Assembly: GCA_002162755.1 (NCBI GenBank)
Contig: MAAS01000013.1
Span: forward strand, 1 to 64,000
Source: Gammaproteobacteria bacterium 50_400_T64
GTDB taxonomy: Bacteria > Pseudomonadota > Gammaproteobacteria > Pseudomonadales > Porticoccaceae
Length of the DNA stretch: 64,000 bases
Direction: 5' to 3'
Shown here: positions 41,977 through 50,615 of the stretch, one piece after another
Numbering within the stretch: the stretch's first letter is position 1
Layout of the letters: the number at the start of each line of letters is the position of its first letter
Notes under the pieces: generated by a model
What the model was told of the DNA's origin: nothing
What the model saw: the letters and a program-made list of their open reading frames with translations, nothing else
Databases searched by the model: none
Made by a program: the position numbers and the translations under genes

Positions 41977-42837
41977 CTAAAAACGGTCGGCAATGATGGC
42001 GATGAAAAGCACCAGCCCGACCCACTGATTATTGCGGAAGGCTTTAAAGCAGGCCTCTGGCTGGCGATGACGAGCGATAATCTGCTGAAAAACAAACAAC
42101 AATCCGACGGCTAATACGCCGATAAAATAGATCGTGCCCAGTGTAAAGGCATCGCCGGTGACGACCAGGCCAAGCAGGGTAAGCGCCTGCAGCACGCCGA
42201 TTAAAAACAGGTCGAGGTCGCCAAACAAAATAGCGGTCGATTTAACGCCTATCTTTAAATCATCTTCGCGATCGACCATGGCATAAAAGGTATCGAAGGC
42301 TACCGTCCACAACACGACGACGAAATAGAGCACCCAAATCTCTTTCACCAGCGTACCGGTCTGAGCCGCGTAGGCCATGGGGATGCTCCAGGCCCAGGCC
42401 GCGCCGAGTACCACTTGCGGTAAATGGCTATAGCGTTTCACAAAGGGGTAAATAGTGGCGATGGCGATGCCGCCGAAGGACAGGGCGATGGTCAGTCGAT
42501 TGGTCATCAGCACCAGAAAGAAGGCACTTAAACACAGGGCGCCAAAAAGGATGAGGGCTTCCTGTGGGTTAATGCGGCCATCGACAATGGGTCGGTTGCG
42601 AGTGCGGGCCACAGCGCCATCGACCTTGCGGTCGGCATAATCATTAATCACACAACCGGCGGCGCGCATCACAATCACGCCGAGCACAAAAATAATTAAT
42701 ACCGCGATAGAGGGAAAGCCGTCCGCCGCAATCCACAGTGCCCACAGCGTGGGCCAAAGTAACAGCAGGGTGCCGACCGGCTTGTTGAATCGCATCAGCT
42801 CGAGAAAAGCGCGGGTTCTGGGTGACGGGTTGAACAT
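41977..42837 (-). CDS. ubiA: 4-hydroxybenzoate octaprenyltransferase
   Basis: The 286-residue membrane protein attaches the polyprenyl chain in ubiquinone synthesis. It has about eight hydrophobic helices and both Asp-rich motifs: NDYADRKVDGAVARTRNRP near residues 65-83 and DREDDLKIGVKST near 188-200. It starts two bases after the ubiC stop. The ubiC-ubiA-phoB-phoR order is the same as in Pseudomonas. Confidence 0.97.
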   Translation of the reverse strand: MFNPSPRTRAFLELMRFNKPVGTLLLLWPTLWALWIAADGFPSIAVLIIFVLGVIVMRAAGCVINDYADRKVDGAVARTRNRPIVDGRINPQEALILFGALCLSAFFLVLMTNRLTIALSFGGIAIATIYPFVKRYSHLPQVVLGAAWAWSIPMAYAAQTGTLVKEIWVLYFVVVLWTVAFDTFYAMVDREDDLKIGVKSTAILFGDLDLFLIGVLQALTLLGLVVTGDAFTLGTIYFIGVLAVGLLFVFQQIIARHRQPEACFKAFRNNQWVGLVLFIAIIADRF

Positions 42838-42839
42838 AG

Positions 42840-43445
42840 TTAATGATGGCCTGATAGGTCGTTGGGGGCTGAGTCGGCGGGGGTGAAGGTTGGCAGAAAG
42901 ATCTCGCTCACCAATAGGGGTTTATCGGCCACATAAAATACTGAGCGCCGGCCCCATAGCGGCGTGTCAAAGATACCAAGTTCTACCGGTAAAGCCACCT
43001 TCGCTGGCTGCACGCGGGCAAGTTCGAGTTTACTGCGCCGCATCGAGGGGTCGGCGAACAGTATCGCGCCAAGAGGGCGCTCGTCGAGATTACGCAGTCT
43101 GGCCAATCTGCCGGTCAAACTACTTAAGGGCAGTACGCTGCGGGCGTAAACCCAGGGCTGGTCTTTGCCATAAAGAATGACTTCTCGTATCACCGCGAGA
43201 TGTGAATTGGCAATGCCAAGTACTTTTGCTTCCGAGCGCCGGGGTTTAGCGATGGCCTGCGATAATATCCGTACCCGGAACTGTCCACCGCTGGCGGCGA
43301 CCAAACGTTGGGTGAGTGAGCCCCGGTCGAGCAACCAGTGTCGCCAGTGCGAGGGTACGACATAGGCAGGCAAACGCCGATAGCTTTGCCAATGGGCTTC
43401 ACGGTGCTTTGCAAGAATCTGTGGACTGGGATTGAGGTGCGTCAT
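42840..43445 (-). CDS. ubiC: Chorismate pyruvate-lyase
   Basis: The 201-residue protein makes 4-hydroxybenzoate from chorismate, the first committed step of ubiquinone synthesis. Family features are WLLDRGSLTQRL near residues 38-49 and WVYARSVLP near 98-106, with the Glu in VREVILYG. The N-terminal extension of about 25 residues is seen in related species. Coupled to ubiA. Confidence 0.93.
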   Translation of the reverse strand: MTHLNPSPQILAKHREAHWQSYRRLPAYVVPSHWRHWLLDRGSLTQRLVAASGGQFRVRILSQAIAKPRRSEAKVLGIANSHLAVIREVILYGKDQPWVYARSVLPLSSLTGRLARLRNLDERPLGAILFADPSMRRSKLELARVQPAKVALPVELGIFDTPLWGRRSVFYVADKPLLVSEIFLPTFTPADSAPNDLSGHH

Positions 43446-43448
43446 TTA

Positions 43449-44504
43449 TTAGAAGCTGTAAGACAGGCTCAGCGAGCCGTATTTGTGATGATGGGGTTGT
43501 TGCTTGAATTCACGGGTGCGAACCACCTGAGCGTAGGAGGCTTTCCAGCGTCCGGTGATAAAGCTTAAGCCCAGTGAAAAATCGGCGACGGCGTTTTCTT
43601 TGTCGACACTGTGGCTATAGCGAAAGGTATTGCCGTCAAGGAAAATATCTCGCGCCACCAGCCGGCCATCCATTGAGAAAAAGGCATGCAGACTGTGAAA
43701 AAACCCATTGGGTGACAGGCGACGATAGTCGTGCCGCCCGGGGGTGCTGTTGTCACCACCGGTGCGCACAGCCGAGGTGCCAAAATCATCGGGCAACTGC
43801 CAGCCAATGCGGTACTCGCCGCCGACATTAATATAAGTCGCGACATTGCCAAGACTAACGCCGCCGTGGGCAATAAAATCGTGGCTTATAGTGCCGATAA
43901 CATGCCCTCTGAAAACTTTCTCTTTGTGTTCGTAAATTAACTGCAGGCCGAGTTCGTTGCGCAGTTGGTTATCCCAGCCATTGTACTTTTCAAAGCCGCG
44001 CAGGTCGTGAATAAAATCCTGTGTCTCATGGGCGAAAGCGTCAGGGCCAACAATGCCAATATTGAGCTCAACAATATCCAGCTGCTCATCGCTGCGGGTG
44101 TGGTAGGCAATGCCGCCGTAAAGGTAGCCTGCATAGGGGCGTTCATTCTCAACGACATCGTAACGCTCGGTCGACGAAGGCGTGTACATCAGCTGCCCAA
44201 GGCTGAGCACCACATTGTGTTCGAGATCGGCATTGATACGGTTAAAAAAGCGTAATTTCTGGTTTAGCACCTGCAACCAATGGGGATACAGCGGTTCGTC
44301 GGCCAGCGTATTCGTATCGGGAGACACCCACGAAAATCGCAAGCCGTTAGTGTAATTTTGATCCGTTTCACCAAACAGATCATTTTCAAAATACACATTG
44401 AATGTCCAGGGCACCGGCTGGTCGTGACGGCCTTCAACGTGTGCTTGAACGATGCCGGGTGCCAGACAAGCAAGCAACATGAATAAGCTAACAAAGCGAG
44501 GCAT
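43449..44504 (-). CDS. LpxR-family outer-membrane protein (DUF2219)
   Basis: The product is 351 residues from the ATG at 44504, which gives a good signal peptide (MPRFVSLFMLLACLAPGIVQA). The mature part is a predicted beta-barrel with the family core NDLFGETDQNYTNGLRFSWVSPD near residues 38-60 and ends in the outer-membrane-type LSLSYSF. LpxR removes the 3'-acyloxyacyl chain of lipid A, and catalytic Asn and Thr of NDxxxxTDxxYTNG are present. Function as a deacylase is inferred from family. It ends four bases before ubiC. Confidence 0.85.
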   Translation of the reverse strand: MPRFVSLFMLLACLAPGIVQAHVEGRHDQPVPWTFNVYFENDLFGETDQNYTNGLRFSWVSPDTNTLADEPLYPHWLQVLNQKLRFFNRINADLEHNVVLSLGQLMYTPSSTERYDVVENERPYAGYLYGGIAYHTRSDEQLDIVELNIGIVGPDAFAHETQDFIHDLRGFEKYNGWDNQLRNELGLQLIYEHKEKVFRGHVIGTISHDFIAHGGVSLGNVATYINVGGEYRIGWQLPDDFGTSAVRTGGDNSTPGRHDYRRLSPNGFFHSLHAFFSMDGRLVARDIFLDGNTFRYSHSVDKENAVADFSLGLSFITGRWKASYAQVVRTREFKQQPHHHKYGSLSLSYSF

Positions 44505-44556
44505 TGGACAGTCCGAAAGGGGGGAGGTAATTATGGGGGCAGAAGACAGAGAAGGA

Positions 44557-44651
44557 CACCGTTGTAAAACCGCGCAGGCTAAGCGAGCTGCGCAACGGTG
44601 TAGTACCATCGGGGCAGCGTTCACTTGGCCTTTACAGCCAGGGGCTGCCCC
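44557..44651 (+). promoter_or_regulatory. Structured leader with two stem-loops upstream of the enoyl-CoA hydratase gene
   Basis: The divergent 227-base gap 44505-44731 contains two strong inverted repeats. The first has CACCGTTG (44557) pairing with CAACGGTG (44593-44600), with an inner GCGCAG/CTGCGC stem. The second has GGGGCAGC (44611-44618) pairing with GCTGCCCC (44644-44651), with inner TGGC/GCCA. Neither is followed by a T-run. They could be an RNA leader or a small RNA; no known riboswitch is recognised. Confidence 0.5.
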
Positions 44652-44731
44652 AATAATTCAACAGCGCATAGCGGGTGATCTCGCTTAGCGCCCTAATGAC
44701 ATATTTTAAAGCGAATACACAGGAGAGAAAA

Positions 44732-45535
44732 ATGACAGCAACAAAAAGCGACTACAAAACACTGCTCATCGAACACAAAGACGGTGCCGACTGGCTAACC
44801 CTCAACCGCCCCGATGCCTTCAATGCTATCGATCAAGTAATGACAGACGAATTACTCGACTACTTTGGCAAGCTCTATTTCGACCATGCCGTACGCGTTG
44901 TCGTGCTACGTGGCGCGGGCAAACACTTTTGCTCAGGTCTTGACCTTAACGACGCCGGTCACTTCGGTGCCAGCAACCCCGCCGACCTGCGTGGCCAACG
45001 CCTGATTTCAGAAATCATTATGCGTATGCGTCGTTGCCCCCAACCTATCGTTACGCTAATGCAAGGTGCCGCTACCGGTGGTGGCTTCGCCTTAGCCCTT
45101 GCCAGCGATATTCGCTATGCATCCGACAATGCCCGCATGAATGTCGCCATGGCAAAAATCGGCCTCACCGGTTGTGACATTGGTATTAGCTACTTCCTGC
45201 CCCGCTCAGTCGGCACCTCCAATGCTGCTGAAATGATGATGAGTGGCCGTTTTGTTAACGCCAAAAAAGCCCTACGTATTGGCCTGGTTTCAGAGGTGAT
45301 TGAATCTGAAGACCTCGAAGCCGCCGGCAAGGGTCTCGTCGCTGAAATGCTCGCCATGTCACCCATGGGCCTGCGCCTAACCAAAGAAGGTCTCAATATC
45401 TCCCAGGATGCCGGCAACCTCGACGCCGTGATCGCCATGGAAGATCGCGGTCAGGTACTGTGTATTTCGCCGTACATGGAAGAGGGTGGCAAGGCCTTTA
45501 TGGAGAAGCGCCCAGCGGTTTATAACGACGACTAG
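44732..45535 (+). CDS. Enoyl-CoA hydratase/isomerase family protein
   Basis: The protein is 267 residues from the ATG at 44732, which follows AGGAGAG; the in-frame ATG 19 codons upstream lacks a ribosome site. Crotonase features include the oxyanion-hole segments GKHFCSGLDLND and GAATGGGFALALASDIRYAS. The typical catalytic Glu positions are replaced by KIGLTGCDIGISYFLPRSVG, so the exact reaction (hydratase, isomerase or other) is uncertain. It stands alone, with a structured leader upstream. Confidence 0.9.
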   Translation: MTATKSDYKTLLIEHKDGADWLTLNRPDAFNAIDQVMTDELLDYFGKLYFDHAVRVVVLRGAGKHFCSGLDLNDAGHFGASNPADLRGQRLISEIIMRMRRCPQPIVTLMQGAATGGGFALALASDIRYASDNARMNVAMAKIGLTGCDIGISYFLPRSVGTSNAAEMMMSGRFVNAKKALRIGLVSEVIESEDLEAAGKGLVAEMLAMSPMGLRLTKEGLNISQDAGNLDAVIAMEDRGQVLCISPYMEEGGKAFMEKRPAVYNDD

Positions 45536-45542
45536 ATTTGTG

Positions 45543-45595
45543 AATTACACGCTGTAATTAAGGTGTTAGGCAGAGTCTGTTTAACACACCTTAAT
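45543..45595. terminator. Stem-loops after the enoyl-CoA hydratase gene
   Basis: AATTACA-CGC-TGTAATT (45543-45559) is a perfect seven-base-pair hairpin. It partly overlaps the arm ATTAAGGTGT (45557-45566), which pairs with ACACCTTAAT (45586-45595). They lie between converging genes. No T-run follows, so termination is possible but not proven. Confidence 0.35.
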
Positions 45596-45618
45596 GTCTC
45601 ATTCTGTGTAGTGAGCTG

Positions 45619-46059
45619 TTATGTATATGTATCAACTGAGGGGGTGGTTTTTGCCGCTTCCAATTTATGTAAAAAATCTTGAGCCGCGTTTAAACCATCG
45701 TTTGATATGCCATGTTGTTGATTAAACGCCATCTGCCCTTTTATTGATTCAAACATATCAAACTTTTCATTCATGATGGCGTCATTTGGGGTTGCAGGTC
45801 GCCATCTGCCATTTTCATTTACCAGAATCATGGCTTGCGCTGCAAAAGCAGCGCTAGGATCATCGGGAAATAGTGCAGCTGATAACGTAGCTGCATCATT
45901 TCGAGTCATGCTGCTCGGGTTTATATGTTGTGCTAGTGCGCGTAGGGTTGATAGTTCTTGCTTGGGTTCTGAATTATGTACTTTACTTAGCGGTAAATTA
46001 TTGCCGCTTTTTTGTATTGGCGTTATTGTTAAGGCACCTGTTGCGCTTCCAGTTTGCAT
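45619..46059 (-). CDS. Hypothetical protein
   Basis: The product is 146 residues from the ATG at 46059, which has AGGAG seven bases upstream; an earlier in-frame start would add 24 residues without a ribosome site. No signal peptide or membrane segment is seen. The second half is well formed for a helical soluble domain (MTRNDAATLSAALFPDDPSAAFAAQAMILVNENGRW). No family is recognised. It is convergent with the enoyl-CoA hydratase gene and upstream lies poorly coding DNA. Confidence 0.65.
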   Translation of the reverse strand: MQTGSATGALTITPIQKSGNNLPLSKVHNSEPKQELSTLRALAQHINPSSMTRNDAATLSAALFPDDPSAAFAAQAMILVNENGRWRPATPNDAIMNEKFDMFESIKGQMAFNQQHGISNDGLNAAQDFLHKLEAAKTTPSVDTYT

Positions 46060-46184
46060 AATTACTCCTAATATCATGGGTTGAAAATTTAAGAGCAAAG
46101 TGTGTGCCATTAAATTCTTGCGTACAAACACATAACAAGTACCTGCAGCTGAGGCTATGTGCTTAGGGTGCTATTGAGATTGTG

Positions 46185-46337
46185 ATGAGGTTTAACGATT
46201 TATCTGAAAACTTGAAGAATATTCAAAACTCATTGAACTCCCCGTTTGCTGAGCTTGTTATTAATTTCCTTCAGCCTACAAAAAATCATGGTCATATACC
46301 GCCCTTAAATAAATTGGCTAATATCAACAGCACCTAG
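46185..46337 (+). CDS. Possible 50-residue small protein
   Basis: A 50-codon frame starts at ATG 46185 (MRFNDLSENLKNIQNSLNSPF) and ends at TAG 46337. It is in the 371-base gap 46060-46430 between two hypothetical genes. The composition is like a soluble helical peptide, but the ribosome site is weak and nothing homologous is recognised. The rest of the gap shows no other feature except a run of A at 46373-46379. Confidence 0.25.
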   Translation: MRFNDLSENLKNIQNSLNSPFAELVINFLQPTKNHGHIPPLNKLANINST

Positions 46338-46430
46338 TATCAAGTTAATTCGCTCGGCTCACTGGGGCGCACAAAAAAACCACACACCCCTTTTGTAAAA
46401 CGTTGGCAATATTGAAAACAAGGAATAATT

Positions 46431-46775
46431 ATGATCGTTTGGAAAGGGTGGGGGCTGTTAGCTTTGATAATCCCTTTGTTTTTCTCGTTACTTGCGGGGT
46501 CAGTATTTGATGCAATATACGGTGAAAGCTTTTATAAAAATAGTGAATGGGCTATGCCAATGATTCTAAGTTTATCATCTGTATTGCTTTACTTTATGGG
46601 CATTAAATTAAATAACAAGCCTGGAAGAATACTCATTGACCCGGAAAATAATGAACAAATAGAGCTTAAAACTAGACACACAATGTTTTGGATTCCAATT
46701 CAGTACTGGGCTTTTATTGTGGTAGGTATCAGTATCTGGATGTATGTTGCAAATATAGGCTTAATTTATCAGTGA
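46431..46775 (+). CDS. Hypothetical membrane protein
   Basis: The 114-residue protein has three hydrophobic segments (about residues 8-28, 43-58 and 88-108). A short soluble loop between the second and third contains GRILIDPENNEQIELKTRHTMFWIPIQYW. AGGAAT lies six bases before the ATG. The region is more AT-rich than the core genes. No function can be named. Confidence 0.65.
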   Translation: MIVWKGWGLLALIIPLFFSLLAGSVFDAIYGESFYKNSEWAMPMILSLSSVLLYFMGIKLNNKPGRILIDPENNEQIELKTRHTMFWIPIQYWAFIVVGISIWMYVANIGLIYQ

Positions 46776-46960
46776 ATGGCTAACCTGAACCTCATCCGGT
46801 TTACCAGATACTTTAAGTTAGCGGCAATATCGCCAAAGTCGTATCCCAATGATCCGCAAAGTTGTTACTCAGATAGCGATGCCATTACGTGACGAATCCT
46901 GGCGATTGATGCCGAAGTTGGTTGTTAAATACAGGGGGCTCAGCTTATTGTTAATGACGT

Positions 46961-48760
46961 TTAGTAATTAACAATAAGCTGCTGGTTTCTGAGTTGCGGG
47001 AAATGGGGCAGTGGCGGTGAGGTGATAATGAGAGCGTTGCCAGATTTGTTTTTAGCCATGGTCTTGGCATCTGTCATGGCTTTGTTAATTGCGTCACTTG
47101 TTTGAGGGATGTCTTTTTCTGTTAGATTAACGCTGCCGATGGAGAGGCTGATAAGTGGGAAGCAGCGAGCCTGATTGTCACGTCCATTGGCGATGACGCA
47201 TTTGTTGTTGCGGTCTTCAACGCTGTAGCGAAGAGGGATTTCTGCAGAAAACTCGGCAAGTATGTTGCTGCAAATTTGTTCCCAGTCTTTGCTGCTAAAA
47301 AAGAGGATGAAATCGTCACCGCCAACATGGCCAATAAAGTCGCTTTTTTTACAAACATTTCGACGCAGTATTTCAGTAAACATTAATATGACTTCATCGC
47401 CTTTCGCGTAGCCATAGCTGTCGTTATAGGGTTTGAATTGGTCAAGATCACAATAGGCCGCGACAAAAGGTTGTTGGCTATTCAGGCGACGCTGTAACTC
47501 GTACATAATGGGTACATTACCCGGTAGCATGGTGAGTGGATTGGCATAACGGGCCATTTCAATTTGTTGCTGAGTAATGGCCTGGAGTAAATCCAGCAGT
47601 GTGCCCATACCTTTGTAGCAGCCTTTTTCGACGAGTATAAATTCATCAACATATACGTCGAGTGCTTTAGTTAAACGTTTGCTTATGATTTCAAGGGGTG
47701 TATTACTTTCAAAGCAAAGATGGTTTTTTTCAATAAATTGATAAACAGGTTTTTTACCGTAAATTTCAACGCCAAAGCGATGGGCATATAGGTCCATTAA
47801 TTGGTTGCGTAATAAGAGCCCGGCGGGTTGTTCATTAAAGACAACGGCAATGGTATTTAATGTGGGTGTGCGCATAAATATTTCGACTGCTTCATTTACG
47901 CTGCAGGTACTTTCTATGCAAGGTTTGGGTTTGAGTAAACTTTCCGCTGTGTTTTTTCTGGCAATTACCGCACGCTCTTCTTGTGTGCGAAATAATGCAG
48001 GATCAAGTATTACTTTTGGCTCAGAGTCTGGCCTGGCAAAGTAATAACCCTGAGAAAAACCGACGTCGAGTTTGCGTATGACTCGGTATTCTTCTTTTGT
48101 TTCAACGCCTTCTGCGATGACATGGCAGCCAAGGGTTCGACTAATTTCCATAATTGAGTTGATAAACTGCCGCTTGACCTTGTCTTTGTCGACACCGCTG
48201 ATGAAATGACGATCAATTTTGACAAAATCGGGTTTCATCTCTGACCACAGCTTTAGCCCAGAGTAACCCGCGCCCAGGTCATCAATCGCGATAACGAAGC
48301 CTTCTTTGCGGTAATGTTCGATAGCGTCGCGGATCAAATGGTATTCATCAATGGGCTGGGTTTCGGTGATTTCAATAACGATGCGGTTTGGATTAAGCCC
48401 AAAGGTAGCTAAAAACTGGGTGGTGAGACCGTTCTTGAAATTGGGTGACATCAGCACGGAAGGGTTAATGTTGAGAAATAGGCGGCCCGGTAATTTCAAT
48501 TGTGCAAATTGTTTAATGAGTGTTCTTCGGCATAGATGGTCGAGTTCATTGAGACGTCCGAAGCGTTCCGCTGCGGCAAACAAGTTTACCGGTGCATGCA
48601 AAGGAGAGTCTGAAGGCCCTCGAATTAGTCCTTCGTAGCCGTAGATGTCTTGCTTGTTCAAAGAGACGATGGGTTGGAATAATGGCAGTAGTTTTCCCTG
48701 GTCGATAATGTCGTCAAGCTGTGTTTGCAGTGTATTCGCTGAACTGGATAGTGTAGACAT
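46961..48760 (-). CDS. EAL-CBS-GGDEF domain cyclic-di-GMP protein
   Basis: The 599-residue cytoplasmic protein has an N-terminal EAL domain (about 20-250), a CBS-pair region (about 275-395) and a C-terminal GGDEF domain (about 410-580). The EAL catalytic set looks complete: EGLIRG, NINP, EITET, DDLGAGYS, KID, EGVET and QGYYFARP. The GGDEF signature is GGDDF, a conservative change, so cyclase activity remains possible. CBS pairs often bind adenosyl nucleotides and could tune the switch. It is a single-gene unit. Confidence 0.93.
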   Translation of the reverse strand: MSTLSSSANTLQTQLDDIIDQGKLLPLFQPIVSLNKQDIYGYEGLIRGPSDSPLHAPVNLFAAAERFGRLNELDHLCRRTLIKQFAQLKLPGRLFLNINPSVLMSPNFKNGLTTQFLATFGLNPNRIVIEITETQPIDEYHLIRDAIEHYRKEGFVIAIDDLGAGYSGLKLWSEMKPDFVKIDRHFISGVDKDKVKRQFINSIMEISRTLGCHVIAEGVETKEEYRVIRKLDVGFSQGYYFARPDSEPKVILDPALFRTQEERAVIARKNTAESLLKPKPCIESTCSVNEAVEIFMRTPTLNTIAVVFNEQPAGLLLRNQLMDLYAHRFGVEIYGKKPVYQFIEKNHLCFESNTPLEIISKRLTKALDVYVDEFILVEKGCYKGMGTLLDLLQAITQQQIEMARYANPLTMLPGNVPIMYELQRRLNSQQPFVAAYCDLDQFKPYNDSYGYAKGDEVILMFTEILRRNVCKKSDFIGHVGGDDFILFFSSKDWEQICSNILAEFSAEIPLRYSVEDRNNKCVIANGRDNQARCFPLISLSIGSVNLTEKDIPQTSDAINKAMTDAKTMAKNKSGNALIITSPPLPHFPQLRNQQLIVNY

Positions 48761-49504
48761 AGCGGCTGTAGATTCAATCTGCTGAAAGCGTTGGCACAGG
48801 TTATGTCGAAAAGATGACAGAAATATGTCATCGACAAGGTGCCAGGAAAATAATGCGAGTCATGGCTCAGTAAGAGGAAACAATGACAGCAGCTGATAAT
48901 CAACAACAAATAAAGGGACAAATAACATATTGGCTGCTTGCGTGTGGCGCTATAGGCTTTCATCGCATGCCAAGATCACGTCGCCCCCCATCATCCTATT
49001 TAGACCGGGTGTATCTGAGATTGCGGAACAGGTGGATACTGAATTGAGGATGTCACCGGGATCTATTGTGGAAACTTCGGGAGGTGGGAGCAGCGATGGG
49101 TGACGGTGTACCTTTGTCATGAAGTGGTAGGGCTGAGCATTGCAAAGACGGTTGGTCAGAAGTGAACCGACAGTATTCCGACCACGAATAAAAAGTCGAA
49201 AGAGATGATGGAAAGCGATAAAACGTTAGTTCGAAAGGCCGAACCGATTCGGCTGATACCTGCTCATTAATAGCGGTTAATATGATACTTTATGTTTCAA
49301 TTTTTTGATTAACGTATTCATTGGCGGCTGATAAGTAAATTAATGTGAAGTGTAAAATACAAGACGCTAGAGAGATGTGCCTATACTCTGGCAGGAATCT
49401 TGGCATTAACATAAGTGCACAAACAAAATAAAAACCAGACTAAGCTTATCAAGTATCGTTCCGACGCAAAAATTAGTGTCTCTATGGGGTGGTGAAAGTG
49501 CTGG
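48761..49504. other. Poorly coding accessory intergenic region
   Basis: The stretch holds no long reading frame. A 54-codon frame at 48883-49047 has a good ribosome site. From about 48960 to 49260 the plus strand is purine-rich with many GGTGG/GAAAG runs and hairpins, including GCCGAA-CCGA-TTCGGC (49238-49253) and CGGTT/AACCG near 49150-49170. From 49261 the DNA becomes AT-rich without clear features until the repeat at 49505. Confidence 0.5.
48883..49047 (+). CDS. Possible 54-residue small protein or gene remnant
   Basis: The ATG at 48883 follows GAGGAAAC, a good ribosome-binding site. The product starts MTAADNQQQIKGQITYWLL, with one short hydrophobic segment (ITYWLLACGAIGF), then turns basic and ends at 49047. 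The first half looks like a real N-terminus and the second half less so. This fits a gene truncated by insertion or deletion near 48965. No family can be claimed. Confidence 0.3.
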   Translation: MTAADNQQQIKGQITYWLLACGAIGFHRMPRSRRPPSSYLDRVYLRLRNRWILN

Positions 49505-49577
49505 CCTTTGTGTGCATTCAGTTCGCAAATGATGGCGCAAAATACCCGTTATTTTTCTGTCGTATAGTAAGGCGTTA
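49505..49577 (+). repeat. attC-like repeat, copy 1
   Basis: A 73-base element that aligns over its whole length with 50616-50689. Shared blocks are CCTTTGTG or CCTCTTTGTG, GCATT, GCAAAT, ATGGC, CAAA or TAAA, TTTTTCT or CTTTATCT, and a final GCGTTA. TTTGTG near the start can pair with the later GCGCAAA. It ends 33 bases before the next gene. Size, stem potential and the GTTA end resemble integron attC sites, but this copy reads GTTACAC, off the GTTRRRY core. Confidence 0.5.
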
Positions 49578-49610
49578 CACTTAAATTTAGCATGTACAAG
49601 GAATGTTGTT

Positions 49611-50270
49611 ATGTGGAATATTTTTAAAAAACAGAAGAATAATATTTTCCCTGGTTCTGATGGAGAGCATATTATTCAGAAAAACTTTAATACAGATAAA
49701 AAGGCTCTTTCGTTCTACAACAAACAAGTTATCAATGAGTTGGCGCCATTGATGATAAAGTTTATTGAGGCTCAGGAAATGGCGTTCATTGCTACTTCAG
49801 ATAAAAAAGGAGAATGTGACTGCTCATTTAGAGCTGGCCCTGCTGGTTTTATAAAGATTGTTAATAACAAAACGATTATATATCCAGAATATCGAGGGAA
49901 TGGTGTTATGGCATCTATGGGTAATATTTACGAGAATAAGAATATTGGACTGTTTTTTATAGATTTTTATAGAACTGCCGTAGGCCTTCATGTAAATGGG
50001 ACGGCTGAATTTATAAAAAAGGAAGACTTAAGTCGCTCCCTAGGTGAAAGAAAGGATATTGTTAGCACGTTACAAAACACTGAGTCACTAAATAAAGTAA
50101 TCGGTTATGTCCTCATAGATGTAGAAGAAGCCTATATACATTGCTCAAAACACATTCCTCTACTACAAAAAATAGATAAAAAAATACACTGGAGTACCGA
50201 TAGCGAACTTCACAAGGGTGGCGATGCATTCCAGGTTAAAAATCACCCAAGACCATGGAGCAAGGCCTAA
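49611..50270 (+). CDS. Pyridoxamine 5'-phosphate oxidase-family (FMN-binding split barrel) protein
   Basis: The 219-residue protein has the split-barrel pattern FIEAQEMAFIATSDKKGECDCSFRAGPAGFI near residues 51-81, then YPEYRGNGVMASMGNIYENKNIGLFFIDF and VNGTAEFI. The family binds flavin or F420-like cofactors; substrate unknown. The gene is much more AT-rich than core genes and lies just after an attC-like repeat, so recent acquisition is likely. It is followed by the DUF1059 gene. Confidence 0.85.
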   Translation: MWNIFKKQKNNIFPGSDGEHIIQKNFNTDKKALSFYNKQVINELAPLMIKFIEAQEMAFIATSDKKGECDCSFRAGPAGFIKIVNNKTIIYPEYRGNGVMASMGNIYENKNIGLFFIDFYRTAVGLHVNGTAEFIKKEDLSRSLGERKDIVSTLQNTESLNKVIGYVLIDVEEAYIHCSKHIPLLQKIDKKIHWSTDSELHKGGDAFQVKNHPRPWSKA

Positions 50271-50334
50271 TAAATACTTCAAGATGACATAAAGGGTTAT
50301 GCATTTTAAGCATTAACATAATGCGGAGACATAT

Positions 50335-50571
50335 ATGAAAACTATGAGCTGTAAACAACTAGGTGGCGCTTGTGATAAAGAGTTTTATGCCGGATCATTT
50401 GATGAAATAGCAGAAATGAGTAAGCAGCATGGTATGGAGATGCTTCAGAAAAATGATGGCAATCATCTTAAAGCAATGAACGAAATGCAACAGCTTATGC
50501 AAAAGCCTGAAGCAATGACCGCATGGTTTGAAAGTAAAAGGAAAGAGTTTGAAGCATTGCCTGATAGCTAG
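50335..50571 (+). CDS. DUF1059-like small protein
   Basis: The 78-residue protein starts MKTMSCKQLGGACDKEFYAG, matching the DUF1059 pattern with two Cys residues (Cys6 and Cys13), followed by SFDEIAEMSKQHGMEM. No signal peptide is present. GCGGAG lies eight bases before the ATG. It shares the repeat-flanked segment with the split-barrel gene 64 bases upstream, so both may have moved together. Function is unknown. Confidence 0.8.
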   Translation: MKTMSCKQLGGACDKEFYAGSFDEIAEMSKQHGMEMLQKNDGNHLKAMNEMQQLMQKPEAMTAWFESKRKEFEALPDS

Positions 50572-50615
50572 AAGTTGCACAATTCTAAGCCTCCTCTGGA
50601 CAGCCTAAGAGTAAA

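Noticed and set aside
44505-44624. N-terminal extension of the LpxR-type protein
   Set aside because: The ATG at 44504 gives a clean signal peptide; the extra 40 residues are Cys-rich, would block export and overlap the structured leader.
46777-46822. GCTAAC/GTTAGC inverted ends as an attC site
   Set aside because: The interval is too short, the cores do not fit the consensus and there is no similarity to the two repeats at 49.5 and 50.6 kb.
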